From Bradyrhizobium sp. ISRA430 (GTDB lineage: Bacteria; Pseudomonadota; Alphaproteobacteria; Rhizobiales; Xanthobacteraceae), in the NCBI RefSeq assembly GCF_029909975.1, contig NZ_CP094516.1:1550001-1614000 (forward strand): a stretch of DNA of 64,000 nt. The letters are read 5' to 3'. The translations under genes and the position numbers were made by a program. Below are positions 1 to 7,965 of the stretch, one piece after another. The number at the start of each line of letters is the position of its first letter. Position 1 is the first letter of the stretch. Below the pieces are notes generated by a model. The model saw only the letters and a program-made list of their open reading frames with translations. It was not told the DNA's origin and made no database searches.

Positions 1-698
1 GCCGCGGTCAGCGGCTCGAACGTTGGGCCGCCGACCGCGTCGAACACCACCCGGACGCCCTTTGAACCGGCGATGTCTGCGAGCCGCGATCGAATGTCCT
101 CTTCGGTCGACGCGATCACGTCGGCGGCTCCCGCATCAAGCAAGGCCTGTCGCTTGTTCGAGCTTCGCGTCAGGGCGACCGGAACTGCGCCGATGCGGTT
201 CGCGATCTGAATTGCAGCAAGCCCGACACTGCTCGATGCGGCCGTAATGGCGACGACCTCGCCGCGATCGAGCCCGGCGATGTCGATGATCGCGCCAAAC
301 GCCGTGAGATACTGCATCCACACAGCAGCCGCCGCCTCGAAGGCAAGCACGGGCGGATGCTTCACGACGAGCTCTGCAGGGAACGTCACGAGCTCGCCAT
401 AAGCCGGCCACCGCACCATCGACACGGGCGGCACGATGCTGACGGCATCGCCGTGGGCAAAGCCGCTCACGTCTTCACCGATGGCTTCGACGGTGCCTGC
501 GGCCTCGAGACCAAGGCCCGAGGGAAACGTCGCCGGCTCGATATAGGTCCCGGATCGCAGCAGCGCTTCGGCACGGTTCAACCCCAGTGCCCTGACCCGG
601 ATCTGAACCTCGCCGCGTGCCGGCGGCGGGATATCGACGGTCTCGATACGCAACACTTCGGGGCCGCCATGCCGGTGAAAACGAACGACTCGCGCCAT
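1..698 (-). CDS. MDR-family zinc-independent oxidoreductase (quinone reductase-like), C-terminus cut off by window edge
   Basis: I translated this directly from the minus strand; about 232 residues are present and the frame is open to the left edge. It begins MARVVRFHRHGGPEVLRIET, the usual opening of NAD(P)H:quinone-oxidoreductase-like medium-chain dehydrogenases. The GroES-like domain fills roughly residues 1-120. The Rossmann fold starts near the ITAASSSVGLAAIQIA stretch, a variant of the AxGxxG nucleotide-binding motif. The cysteine and histidine ligands of zinc alcohol dehydrogenases are absent, so a zinc-free quinone reductase or enoyl reductase is likely. The start codon lies 104 bases from the divergent LysR gene, which probably controls it. 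The substrate cannot be told from sequence. Confidence 0.85.
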   Translation of the reverse strand, partial: MARVVRFHRHGGPEVLRIETVDIPPPARGEVQIRVRALGLNRAEALLRSGTYIEPATFPSGLGLEAAGTVEAIGEDVSGFAHGDAVSIVPPVSMVRWPAYGELVTFPAELVVKHPPVLAFEAAAAVWMQYLTAFGAIIDIAGLDRGEVVAITAASSSVGLAAIQIANRIGAVPVALTRSSNKRQALLDAGAADVIASTEEDIRSRLADIAGSKGVRVVFDAVGGPTFEPLTA

Positions 699-802
699 GG
701 GCACAACTCCAAAACAATTGAATCGAATGGAGCTATGGCAACCGCGTCGGAGCGGATAAATCGTCTTGAACGCCAAACAGTCGAAATCAAGAGTTTGCAA
801 TC

Positions 803-1702
803 ATGGACCGCCTGACCAGCATGGCCGCGTTCGTCAAGGCCGTCGACCTCGGCTCGTTCGCGGCCGCGGCCGATGCTTTGGAGATGTCCGGCCCCATGGT
901 CGGCAAGCATGTCCGCTTCCTTGAAGAGCGGCTCGGCATTCGTCTCCTGAACCGGACCACGCGACGCCAGAGCCTGACCGATGCCGGCCAGGCCTATTAT
1001 GAGCGTTGCCGCGCCGTGCTCACGGAAGCAGAGGCCGCCGACGCCGTCGCTTCTGGCCAGCAGAGCGAACCGCGCGGCAGACTGCGCGTGACCATGCCGG
1101 CCCTGCTGGGGCGGCATTGCATCGCCCCCTTGCTGCTCAAGCTCGCGCGGAAATACCCGGCGCTGGAGCTCGATCTCTCATTTGGAGATCCGATCGCGAA
1201 CCTCATCGAGGCCGGTTACGATCTCGCGATCCGGACCGGCGATCTCGACGACCAGTCCGGCCTGATCGCGCGGCGTATCGCCCGCCAGCGCATGGTGGTT
1301 TGCGGTGCGCGGTCCTACCTCCGCGCCCACGGCAGGCCGAAATCGATCGACGATCTGGCGCGGCATCAGGCGATCATCTATCGCCGCTCCGGGCGCGTCC
1401 GCCCGTGGCTGTTTCCGTGCGAGGGCCAGCCCCCGCGCGAGGTCGTACCGACCGGCAGGCTGAGGCTCGACGATCTCGAAGCCATCGCCGATGCCGCGAC
1501 ACGCGGAATGGGGCTCGTCTGGCTGCCCTACTGGCTCGTCCGCGAACGCCTCCAAGCCGGCGCCCTCGTCCGACTCTTCGAAGGCCGGGCGGAATTCCTC
1601 TACGATTGCCACGCGCTGTGGCCGCGCTCGCCTCAGATGCCGCCGAAGGTCCGCGCTGCCGTGGATACGTTGGCTGCCGCCCTGCCGAAGCTCACGACGT
1701 GA
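803..1702 (+). CDS. LysR-family transcriptional regulator
   Basis: This 299-residue protein has a winged helix-turn-helix at residues 1-60 (MDRLTSMAAFVKAVDLGSFA, then LNRTTRRQSLTDAG near residue 50). The substrate-binding domain follows from about residue 90. Length and layout are normal for the family. It is divergent from the oxidoreductase at 1-698, the classic LysR arrangement, so the shared 104-base intergenic region probably holds its operator and the oxidoreductase is its likely target. The inducer is unknown. A weak purine-rich ribosome site (AAGAG) precedes the ATG. Confidence 0.9.
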   Translation: MDRLTSMAAFVKAVDLGSFAAAADALEMSGPMVGKHVRFLEERLGIRLLNRTTRRQSLTDAGQAYYERCRAVLTEAEAADAVASGQQSEPRGRLRVTMPALLGRHCIAPLLLKLARKYPALELDLSFGDPIANLIEAGYDLAIRTGDLDDQSGLIARRIARQRMVVCGARSYLRAHGRPKSIDDLARHQAIIYRRSGRVRPWLFPCEGQPPREVVPTGRLRLDDLEAIADAATRGMGLVWLPYWLVRERLQAGALVRLFEGRAEFLYDCHALWPRSPQMPPKVRAAVDTLAAALPKLTT

Positions 1703-1831
1703 CGGTGGGGCTCTCGCCCCAGTTAACCTCTCGTCCACCATTCGACCCGTCCAGCCGCCGGTAACCACGAGAATTAACAGACCCTCAACACCGCCCCGAC
1801 AAGTCTAACGGTTCCTTCGGGGGATTTTGCC

Positions 1832-1942
1832 GTGGATCTGTTGGTTTTCGAGTTCCTGGGACTGGCGCTGGTCGCAATGTGCGTGGTCGTGGTGGCGCTG
1901 CCGTGTGCCCGCAAACCCTCGCAGCGGATCCGCTACGAGTAG
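1832..1942 (+). CDS. Small single-pass membrane protein (36 aa)
   Basis: A GTG-started frame encodes 36 residues: an N-terminal hydrophobic helix (LLVFEFLGLALVAMCVVVV) followed by a short basic tail, ARKPSQRIRYE. A GGGGGA purine run sits about six bases before the GTG. No downstream frame overlaps it, and the hydrophobic-then-basic profile fits a one-helix inner-membrane peptide with a cytosolic tail. The call rests on composition, start context and the lack of any alternative gene here. The function is unknown. Confidence 0.5.
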   Translation: MDLLVFEFLGLALVAMCVVVVALPCARKPSQRIRYE

Positions 1943-2057
1943 GATTTTCGGCCGGCTCGAGCGATTCCGGTCCAATGCAAGGCTCGAATTCGCTACGAGC
2001 CCCTTGACATCACAGCACTTTCGGCAGAACGGCTGATATACGTCTCATGGGCCGTTC

Positions 2058-3206
2058 ATGGATCTGATTACCACCACCGCTGACCTCGCGGCTGCCTGCA
2101 GCCGGCTGGCGAAGCACCCCGTCATAACAGTCGATACCGAGTTCCTGCGCGAGACCACCTATTACCCGCTGCTGTGCGTGGTGCAGATGGCAAGCGCCGA
2201 GGAGGCCGTGGTCATCGACGCCCTGGCCGAGGGCATCGACCTCAAGCCGTTCTTCGAGCTGATGGCCAACGAGAACGTGCTGAAGGTGTTTCATGCCGCC
2301 CGCCAGGACATCGAGATCATCTGGCACCAGGCCAACATCATCCCGCATCCGGTGTTCGACACCCAGGTCGCCGCCATGGTGCTCGGCTATGGCGACAGCA
2401 TTGCCTACGACCAGCTCGTCGAGAAGGTCACCGGCCACCGGCCGGACAAGACCCACCGTTTCACCGACTGGTCGCGCCGGCCGCTGACGAAGGAGCAGAT
2501 GCATTACGCGGTGTCCGACGTCACGCATCTGCGCGACGTGTTCGCAGCGCTCGACGCCGACCTCAAGAAGCGCCGCCGCAGCGAATGGGTCTCGATCGAG
2601 ATGGAGATCCTGACCTCGCCCCGCACCTACGACTTCCACCCCGAGCGCGCCTGGGAGCGGCTGAAGACGCGGGTGCGCAAGCCCAAGGACCTTGCGGTGC
2701 TGATGGAGGTCGCGGCCTGGCGCGAGCAGGAGGCGCAGAGCCGCGACGTGCCGCGCGGCCGCGTGCTGCGCGACGAGGCGATTAGCGACATCGCAACGCA
2801 CGCGCCGACCTCTCTGGAGAAGCTCGCTCATCTGCGTTCGGTGCCGAAGGGTTTTGAGAAATCCAAATGGGGCGCGGACATCGTCGCCGCCGTCGAGCGT
2901 GGGCTGGCGCGAGATTTTTCCACGCTGCCGAAGCTAGAGAAGCCGCGCAACAACGCCAATGGCGCGGCAATCGTCGAGCTGTTGAAGGTGCTGTTGCGCA
3001 TGACCGCGGAGCGCCACGCGGTGGCCAGCAAGGTGATCGCAACCGTGGATGAGCTCGAGCAGATCGCCGCCGACGATGAAGCCGACGTGCCCGCCCTGCA
3101 CGGCTGGCGCCGCGAGCTGTTCGGCGAAGCCGCATTGAAACTCAAGCGCGGCGAGCTGGCGCTGGCGATCGAGAAAGGCCGCGTGATCGGCGTCAAGCGG
3201 GCGTAG
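2058..3206 (+). CDS. rnd: Ribonuclease D
   Basis: This 382-residue 3'-5' exoribonuclease of the DEDDy family trims tRNA and other structured RNA 3' ends in the cytosol. The Exo I residues D26 and E28 lie in VDTEFL. Exo II is FHAARQD with D84. Exo III is Y150xxxD154 in [10 protein letters not shown]. An HRDC domain follows at about residues 205-285 and a helical C-terminal region after that, as in E. coli RNase D. The ATG at 2058 is chosen because the family N-terminus begins right there; an ATG 11 bases upstream is in another frame. The gene converges on the aminotransferase at 3282. Confidence 0.95.
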   Translation: MDLITTTADLAAACSRLAKHPVITVDTEFLRETTYYPLLCVVQMASAEEAVVIDALAEGIDLKPFFELMANENVLKVFHAARQDIEIIWHQANIIPHPVFDTQVAAMVLGYGDSIAYDQLVEKVTGHRPDKTHRFTDWSRRPLTKEQMHYAVSDVTHLRDVFAALDADLKKRRRSEWVSIEMEILTSPRTYDFHPERAWERLKTRVRKPKDLAVLMEVAAWREQEAQSRDVPRGRVLRDEAISDIATHAPTSLEKLAHLRSVPKGFEKSKWGADIVAAVERGLARDFSTLPKLEKPRNNANGAAIVELLKVLLRMTAERHAVASKVIATVDELEQIAADDEADVPALHGWRRELFGEAALKLKRGELALAIEKGRVIGVKRA

Positions 3207-3226
3207 GCCGAGATCCCCCCGATGTC

Positions 3227-3246
3227 GTCCTGGCCAAGGCCAGGAC
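3227..3246. repeat. Short perfect palindrome between convergent genes
   Basis: GTCCTGGCC, two As, then GGCCAGGAC form a 9-bp perfect stem with a 2-base loop. It sits between the 3' ends of rnd and the aminotransferase gene. The sequence resembles the frequent Bradyrhizobium extragenic palindromes reading GTCCTGGC...GCCAGGACCCATA. It may also help end transcription, though no T-run follows. Confidence 0.6.
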
Positions 3247-3281
3247 CCATACCGCGTGATCTATCGATAGATGCGCCGACT

Positions 3282-4664
3282 TTACGCCGGCGTGAGCTTC
3301 GCCGCCTCCGCCTTCATATCATCCAGCACGCCGGCGATCGTGGTGACGAGCTCGTCGATCTGGCCCTTGTTGACGATCAGCGGCGGGCAGATGGCGATGG
3401 CGTCGAGCATGTTGCGCGAGATCACGCCGCGCTCCTGGAGCATACGGCTGGCGATGCCGCCGACGGCACCGGGCGTGGCTGCGGCGGTCTTGCGCCGCTT
3501 GTCCAGCACGAGCTCGAGCGCGGCGATCATGCCGACGCCGCGGACCTCGCCGACCAGCGGATGGCCGGCGAGCTCGCGCAGCTTGCCTTGCAGATAGACG
3601 CCCGTCTCGGCCGCATGCGCGACCAGGCCGCGCTCCTCGATGATCTTGAGGTTCTCCAGCGCCACGGCCGAGCCGACGGGATGGCCGCCGGCGGTGAAGC
3701 CGTGGCCGAGTACGCCGATCTTGTTGCTCTCGTCCGCGATCGGCTCGAACATGCGGTCGTTCAGGATGATCGCCGACAGCGGGAAATAGCTCGAGGTGAT
3801 CTGCTTGGAGACCACCATCGCGTCGGGCTTGATGCCGTAGGTCTCGCAGCCGAACATCTTGCCGGTGCGGCCGAAGCCGCAGATGACCTCGTCGGCGACC
3901 AGCAGGATGTCGTATTTGTTCAGGACCTTCTGGATCTTGTCCCAGTATGTCGCCGGCGGCACGATGACGCCGCCCGCGCCCATCACTGGCTCACCGAAGA
4001 AGGCTGCAATCGTCTCCGGGCCTTCCTTGATGATGAGTGCCTCCAGCTCCTCGGCCCGCCGCGTCGCAAAGGCTTCCTCGCTCTCGCCCGGCGCGCTGTC
4101 CTTGTAGAAGTGCGGCGAGCCCGTGTGCAGGATGTTCGGCAGCGGCAGGTCGAAGGACCGATGGTTGTTCGGAAGGCCCGTGAGGCTTGCGGAAGCGATC
4201 GTGACGCCGTGATAGGCACGCAGGCGGCTGATCACCTTCTTGCGCTGCGGCTGGCCGAGCGTGTTGGAGCGATAGGCGATCAGCTTCAGGACGGTGTCGT
4301 TGGCTTCCGAGCCGGAATTTGTGAAGAACACCTTGCTCATCGGCACCGGCGCGAGCGCGACCAGCTTCTCGGCGAGATCGATCGAGGGCCCATGCGATTT
4401 CGCGGAGAACGTATGATAGAACGGCAGGGCCTGCATTTGGCGGTACGCGGCCTCGACCAGCCGCGTCTCATTGAAGCCGAGCCCGACGCTCCATAGCCCC
4501 GCCATCGCCTCGAAATAGCGCTTGCCCGTCGCGTCAAAGACGTAAGGCCCCTCGCCGCGCTCGATCACCAGCGGACCTGCCTGCTGATGGGTGCGCGCAT
4601 TGGTATAGGGATGGAGCTGATAGGCCACATCCCGGGCCTCTTGCGAATTGGGCAGCATCGACAT
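3282..4664 (-). CDS. Class III PLP-dependent aminotransferase (omega-aminotransferase type)
   Basis: This 460-residue fold-type I aminotransferase has the PLP-phosphate glycine/serine loop NSGSEAND at 116-123 and YHG at 151-153, whose tyrosine stacks on the cofactor. The conserved aspartate of ADEVICGFGRTG is D258, and the Schiff-base lysine K287 lies in VVSKQITSSY. Length and motifs fit omega-amino acid:pyruvate or diamine aminotransferases, which move an amino group from beta-alanine, taurine, putrescine or similar donors to pyruvate. The exact donor cannot be assigned. GAGGA lies about nine bases before the ATG. No obvious partner gene is adjacent; the 56-residue gene upstream is on the same strand but 139 bases away. 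Confidence 0.9.
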   Translation of the reverse strand: MSMLPNSQEARDVAYQLHPYTNARTHQQAGPLVIERGEGPYVFDATGKRYFEAMAGLWSVGLGFNETRLVEAAYRQMQALPFYHTFSAKSHGPSIDLAEKLVALAPVPMSKVFFTNSGSEANDTVLKLIAYRSNTLGQPQRKKVISRLRAYHGVTIASASLTGLPNNHRSFDLPLPNILHTGSPHFYKDSAPGESEEAFATRRAEELEALIIKEGPETIAAFFGEPVMGAGGVIVPPATYWDKIQKVLNKYDILLVADEVICGFGRTGKMFGCETYGIKPDAMVVSKQITSSYFPLSAIILNDRMFEPIADESNKIGVLGHGFTAGGHPVGSAVALENLKIIEERGLVAHAAETGVYLQGKLRELAGHPLVGEVRGVGMIAALELVLDKRRKTAAATPGAVGGIASRMLQERGVISRNMLDAIAICPPLIVNKGQIDELVTTIAGVLDDMKAEAAKLTPA

Positions 4665-4803
4665 TTTCGGAGATCCTCAGGGCTTCACATCACCGGCGCG
4701 GCCAGCGTCATCACTTGGCTATTGCGACACTACAGAAGTTGCAACGCCATTTCGTCAGCAGCAAATGCCCGGCAGCGATGCAGAAAGCAGTGCCGTGCCA
4801 CGT

Positions 4804-4974
4804 TCAGGCCGCTCCGTCATCATCATCGCCATCGGCGGCCTCAGTGGCCTCCTTCACCTCGACGAGCGCCATCGAGAGAAGATAGACGGTCGTGGGCAGG
4901 CTGAGCCGGCGCGCCTTCTCGGCAGCGCGCGACAGCTCGCCCACCAGCTCCCTCAGCTCGTCCCCACGCGACAA
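4804..4974 (-). CDS. Small conserved-looking protein with acidic tail (56 aa)
   Basis: I found this by reading the minus strand between the aminotransferase and the next operon. A TTG start preceded by AGGTGG at good spacing opens 56 residues. They contain an amphipathic helix (ELRELVGELSRAAEKARRL), a more hydrophobic segment (TTVYLLSMALVEV) and a strongly acidic end with five aspartates. The coding frame has third-position GC bias and no ATG alternative. It may be the last gene of the operon that starts at 6834, as it lies 28 bases beyond that operon's third gene. The function is unknown. Confidence 0.5.
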   Translation of the reverse strand: MSRGDELRELVGELSRAAEKARRLSLPTTVYLLSMALVEVKEATEAADGDDDDGAA

Positions 4975-5002
4975 CGTCTTAGTCCACCTGGTCTTGGTTC
5001 GC

Positions 5003-5635
5003 CTATCCGGTCGCGCCCGCCTGGGTCGCGATGGCGCCGCTGGTCCTGATCAGTTCGGCGCTCGTCCGGATTGTAGCAAAATTGCCGATGACATTCACCA
5101 CCGCTTGCTTGTAGGCGGCGGCATCGCCGGCGCCCGGCTGTCGGCAGGCCACGGCGTCACCGACCACCTGGTAGCGATGGCTGCGGTGAAAACCGTCGAC
5201 GACGGTCGCCAGTATGGTCTCGTCCAGGGAAAAACCGAACAGCACGCACCGGGCCGAGCGGATATTGGACATGTAGTCGACAAATCGTGACGAGCTGTAG
5301 GCCGAGGGCAGCGGGTGCTCGAATGTCATCTCTCCGGGCCGCGGCTTCGCCTCCGCAATCCAATCGGTCAGCTTGGATGCCGGATTGAACCAGGCCGCCT
5401 GCGCGATGCGCTTCAGGTGCATCACCGGCCAGAGATTGTCACGCCACAGTGTCAAGAGCTCCAGGCAACGCGACATGGCGGCGTCGCCGTCGAGGATGAC
5501 GTGGCGGCGCCCCTGGGTGAGATATTCGACCTGGAGATCCGCGCAGACCAGGATCGGCGGATCGTCGTGGACGGAATCCTGCATTTTTTTGCTTGCGGCT
5601 GTCTCAATTTCAACGATCGCCCAGCGCGAGATCAC
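5003..5635 (-). CDS. Isochorismatase-fold (cysteine hydrolase superfamily) protein lacking the catalytic residues
   Basis: This 210-residue protein matches the isochorismatase-like fold: a first strand ILVCADLQVEYLT with the usual aspartate (D33), then EHPLPSAYSSS and GFSLDETILATVVDGFHRSH. In active members the second segment carries a lysine and the third a nucleophilic cysteine (pattern GxxxxxCVxxT). Here those places are E106 and T140, so amide hydrolysis by the standard mechanism is unlikely. The GTG start overlaps the 3' end of the GNAT gene by 26 bases, implying translational coupling. An internal ATG at residue 18 is possible but has no ribosome site. It could be a binding or scaffold protein for a small metabolite. 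Confidence 0.7.
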   Translation of the reverse strand: MISRWAIVEIETAASKKMQDSVHDDPPILVCADLQVEYLTQGRRHVILDGDAAMSRCLELLTLWRDNLWPVMHLKRIAQAAWFNPASKLTDWIAEAKPRPGEMTFEHPLPSAYSSSRFVDYMSNIRSARCVLFGFSLDETILATVVDGFHRSHRYQVVGDAVACRQPGAGDAAAYKQAVVNVIGNFATIRTSAELIRTSGAIATQAGATG

Positions 5636-6236
5636 GCAACGGCGAGGTCACCGCTCGCCCGGCCGAGGCATCGAGCACGCCCGGCCGGTCCCAGTCGCCC
5701 TCGGGGCGAATAATCACATAGGGATCGCTATCGAGCGTGATCGCGTCCGGCCCGGGCTCGATCTCGAGCACCATCTCGGTGTAGGAGAAATCGGAGAACG
5801 TGATCTTGCGGTTGTGACCCAGCGGCTTGGCGCCGAAGTGGGCCCAGAAATCAACCAGCCGGTCCTGCGCCTGGCCGTAGATCTTGCGAAACCCCTTGCG
5901 CTTCACATAGTCGACGCTCGCCTGCACCAGCTTGAACGAGACGCGCGAGCGCCGATATTGGTGACGGACAGCGAGCCGCTCGACCTTGGCGAATTCGCCG
6001 AAGAAGCGCACCCGCAGGCAACCCGCCGGCTCGTTTCCGACGAAGCCGATGAAGTGTGCCGCTACCAGATCGTTGCCGTCGAACTCCTCCTCGAAGGGAC
6101 AGTCCTGCTCGGCGAGATAAACCGCGGAACGGATCGAAGTGACGAGCATGAGATCGCTGGGATCGCGCGCGATCCTGACCGTGATGGCGCGGGAGTCCGG
6201 TTTGGCGAGAGGAATCCTAGTGCCGTGCATCTGCAA
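5610..6236 (-). CDS. GNAT-family N-acyltransferase
   Basis: This 208-residue protein shows the GNAT fold: strand 4 and the acyl-CoA pyrophosphate loop in AKVERLAVRHQYRRSRV at about residues 83-99, and the C-terminal GQAQDRLVDFWAHFGAKPLG segment typical of motif B. It would transfer an acetyl or acyl group from CoA (or ACP) to an amine. It overlaps the gene before it by 20 bases and the gene after it by 26 bases, so the three form one translationally coupled unit. LuxI synthases share this fold but their signature residues are not evident. The substrate is unknown. Confidence 0.75.
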   Translation of the reverse strand: MQMHGTRIPLAKPDSRAITVRIARDPSDLMLVTSIRSAVYLAEQDCPFEEEFDGNDLVAAHFIGFVGNEPAGCLRVRFFGEFAKVERLAVRHQYRRSRVSFKLVQASVDYVKRKGFRKIYGQAQDRLVDFWAHFGAKPLGHNRKITFSDFSYTEMVLEIEPGPDAITLDSDPYVIIRPEGDWDRPGVLDASAGRAVTSPLRDLALGDR

Positions 6237-6834
6237 AACTCCTTGCTTGGATGATCGAGCCCGGCATGCGCAGCGGCTGCCTGTTCCAGGGCCGCTCGTA
6301 ACACCAGAGATCGGGCTGGAAGCTGGCGACAGGTTCGAAGCCCGTCGCCTTCATGATGTCGCGTCCTGCGACAGTCGACGGCTGAGCGTAGCAATCCGCA
6401 CTACGAAACCGCTGCTGACGCAGATGCGCCGCGGCCTTGCCGAGACCAGCGATGCCGCGGCCTGTGGCCGCAATCGCCCAGATATAGATGGCAGACACCT
6501 CCTCGTCGGCAGCGGCGAGGTGGCGCGTGTCGGGCGCGGTCAAGCAGATTTCATCGAGCAACAGCGCATCGTGCCCACGGTCGTTGAGAAACAGGAAGGC
6601 GATGCCGCCAAGCAGGCGCCCCTTCCGGCTGAAGGTCAGGAGGCTCTGGGGATCGAAAGCGAAGTAGCGTGCGAGCTCCGCTGCCCCGATCCGAACGCCC
6701 GGCACCTGCCGGCGCGCCATCTCAGAAAGCGTCGCAATTTCCGAGAATTGCGCACAACGGACATCGATCTCCGGGCTCAGGGCCAGCGAGTCAAAATCGT
6801 GCCTTGCGGCGAACGAGCCCCTTTCCATACCCAT
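6217..6834 (-). CDS. GNAT-like acetyltransferase domain protein, first gene of the overlapping operon
   Basis: This 205-residue protein looks like a divergent GNAT. It has a central GGIAFLFLNDRGHDALLLDEICLT sheet region, a glycine-containing helix start (AATGRGIAGLGKAAAHLRQQ) where the CoA loop is expected, and the GNAT-style ending IMKATGFEPVASF. The Q/RxxGxG/A motif is only partly conserved, so activity is less certain than for its neighbour. AGAGGGGCGAC precedes the ATG. It faces the regulator at 6936 across about 100 bases, which should contain both promoters. Confidence 0.6.
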   Translation of the reverse strand: MGMERGSFAARHDFDSLALSPEIDVRCAQFSEIATLSEMARRQVPGVRIGAAELARYFAFDPQSLLTFSRKGRLLGGIAFLFLNDRGHDALLLDEICLTAPDTRHLAAADEEVSAIYIWAIAATGRGIAGLGKAAAHLRQQRFRSADCYAQPSTVAGRDIMKATGFEPVASFQPDLWCYERPWNRQPLRMPGSIIQARSFADARH

Positions 6835-6935
6835 GTCGCCCCTCTATCGTTCGTCGTTTTCGTGCCCCGCTATGACAACGAGCTTAGCGGTTGGGGATCA
6901 GGAGTATGCAGCAACTATTGCACCGGGGTGCTGCG

Positions 6936-7946
6936 ATGACGCAGCACCGTGAAGAAGTCCTGGATGCGTCTTGGGACGATTTGAAACTGTTTTTAGCGTG
7001 CGCAAAGTTTAAAAGTTTTCGCAACGCGGCCGAGGAACTCGGCCTGACGTCCACTACGCTGATGCGCCGGATCGACCGGCTTGAAGAGAGCATCGGCTGC
7101 AAGCTGTTCCTGCGTGATCAGAGCGGGCTCACGCTCAGCGACGAAGGCACCGCAATGATTGCCGACGTCGCCCACATGGAACGTCACGCCTTCAACGTAT
7201 TTCGCCGCGCCTCGCGTTCGTCGAACGATACGGCCGGCACCGTGCGCGTCGCGGTGACTGAGGGCCCTGGCAATTTCTGGATCCTGCCGCGCCTGATCGA
7301 TTTCCAGAAGACCTATCGCAAGATCACCGTCGAACTGCGCTGCGCGATGGAGCAGGCAGATGTCGCGCGGCTGGAATCCGACATCGCGATCCAGCTCGAG
7401 CCGCCGACCAATCCCGACCTGATCGTCACCAAGCTCGGCCGGCTGCACATCTATCCCTTCGTCTCGAAGGACTATCAGAGCCTCTATGGCGTGCCCGCGA
7501 CGCTCGCCGAATTGATGAATCACCGGATCATCAAGCAGAGCGCGCCGCAGGTCGACGATGGTGCCTACGCCCGCGTGCTCGGACTGACATCGCTGGAGGG
7601 CATCGTCGGGATCAAGACCAACTCTTCGGTCGGGGTGCTCTATGCTGTGGAGCGCGGCGCGGGCATCGGCTTCCTGCCGACGGTCTCGATCGCGCTCGGT
7701 GCATCGCTCGTCGCCGTCGATCTCGGTGTCAGCCACCACGCCGATCTCTGGCTCACCTATCACAAGGAGTTCCGCACCTCGGAGCGGCACAAAATCGTGG
7801 TCGACTGGTTGAAGAAGATTTTTGATCCCAGGACCTATCCCTGTTTCCGGGATGAATTCATCCATCCGAACGCGCTGGTTCCGATGATGGCGACCGCACG
7901 CGAGGGGTTTGGCCTGACCGGCTACGTCGCGGCGACGCCGACGTAA
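6936..7946 (+). CDS. LysR-type transcriptional regulator
   Basis: The protein has an N-terminal helix-turn-helix (FKSFRNAAEELGLTSTTLMR, then LFLRDQSGLTLSDEG) and a substrate-binding-like domain to about residue 300. A C-terminal tail of some 30 residues is longer than usual. Three starts compete: TTG 6891, ATG 6906 (GGGGA eight bases before) and ATG 6936 (GGGGTG five bases before). I chose 6936 because the domain begins soon after it. It is divergent from the GNAT operon at 5003-6834 and is its most likely regulator. The effector is not predictable. Confidence 0.8.
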   Translation: MTQHREEVLDASWDDLKLFLACAKFKSFRNAAEELGLTSTTLMRRIDRLEESIGCKLFLRDQSGLTLSDEGTAMIADVAHMERHAFNVFRRASRSSNDTAGTVRVAVTEGPGNFWILPRLIDFQKTYRKITVELRCAMEQADVARLESDIAIQLEPPTNPDLIVTKLGRLHIYPFVSKDYQSLYGVPATLAELMNHRIIKQSAPQVDDGAYARVLGLTSLEGIVGIKTNSSVGVLYAVERGAGIGFLPTVSIALGASLVAVDLGVSHHADLWLTYHKEFRTSERHKIVVDWLKKIFDPRTYPCFRDEFIHPNALVPMMATAREGFGLTGYVAATPT

Positions 7947-7965
7947 GAGTGCGCGAGGCCGCACC

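Noticed and set aside
3222..4496. 424-codon plus-strand frame opposite the aminotransferase
   Set aside because: Mirror frame; the aminotransferase carries the complete PLP motifs.
5610..6236. Acyl-homoserine-lactone synthase (LuxI type)
   Set aside because: The fold is related to GNAT, but the conserved LuxI Arg/Phe/Trp and Glu-Asp pattern is not convincing, and no LuxR-type partner is next to it.
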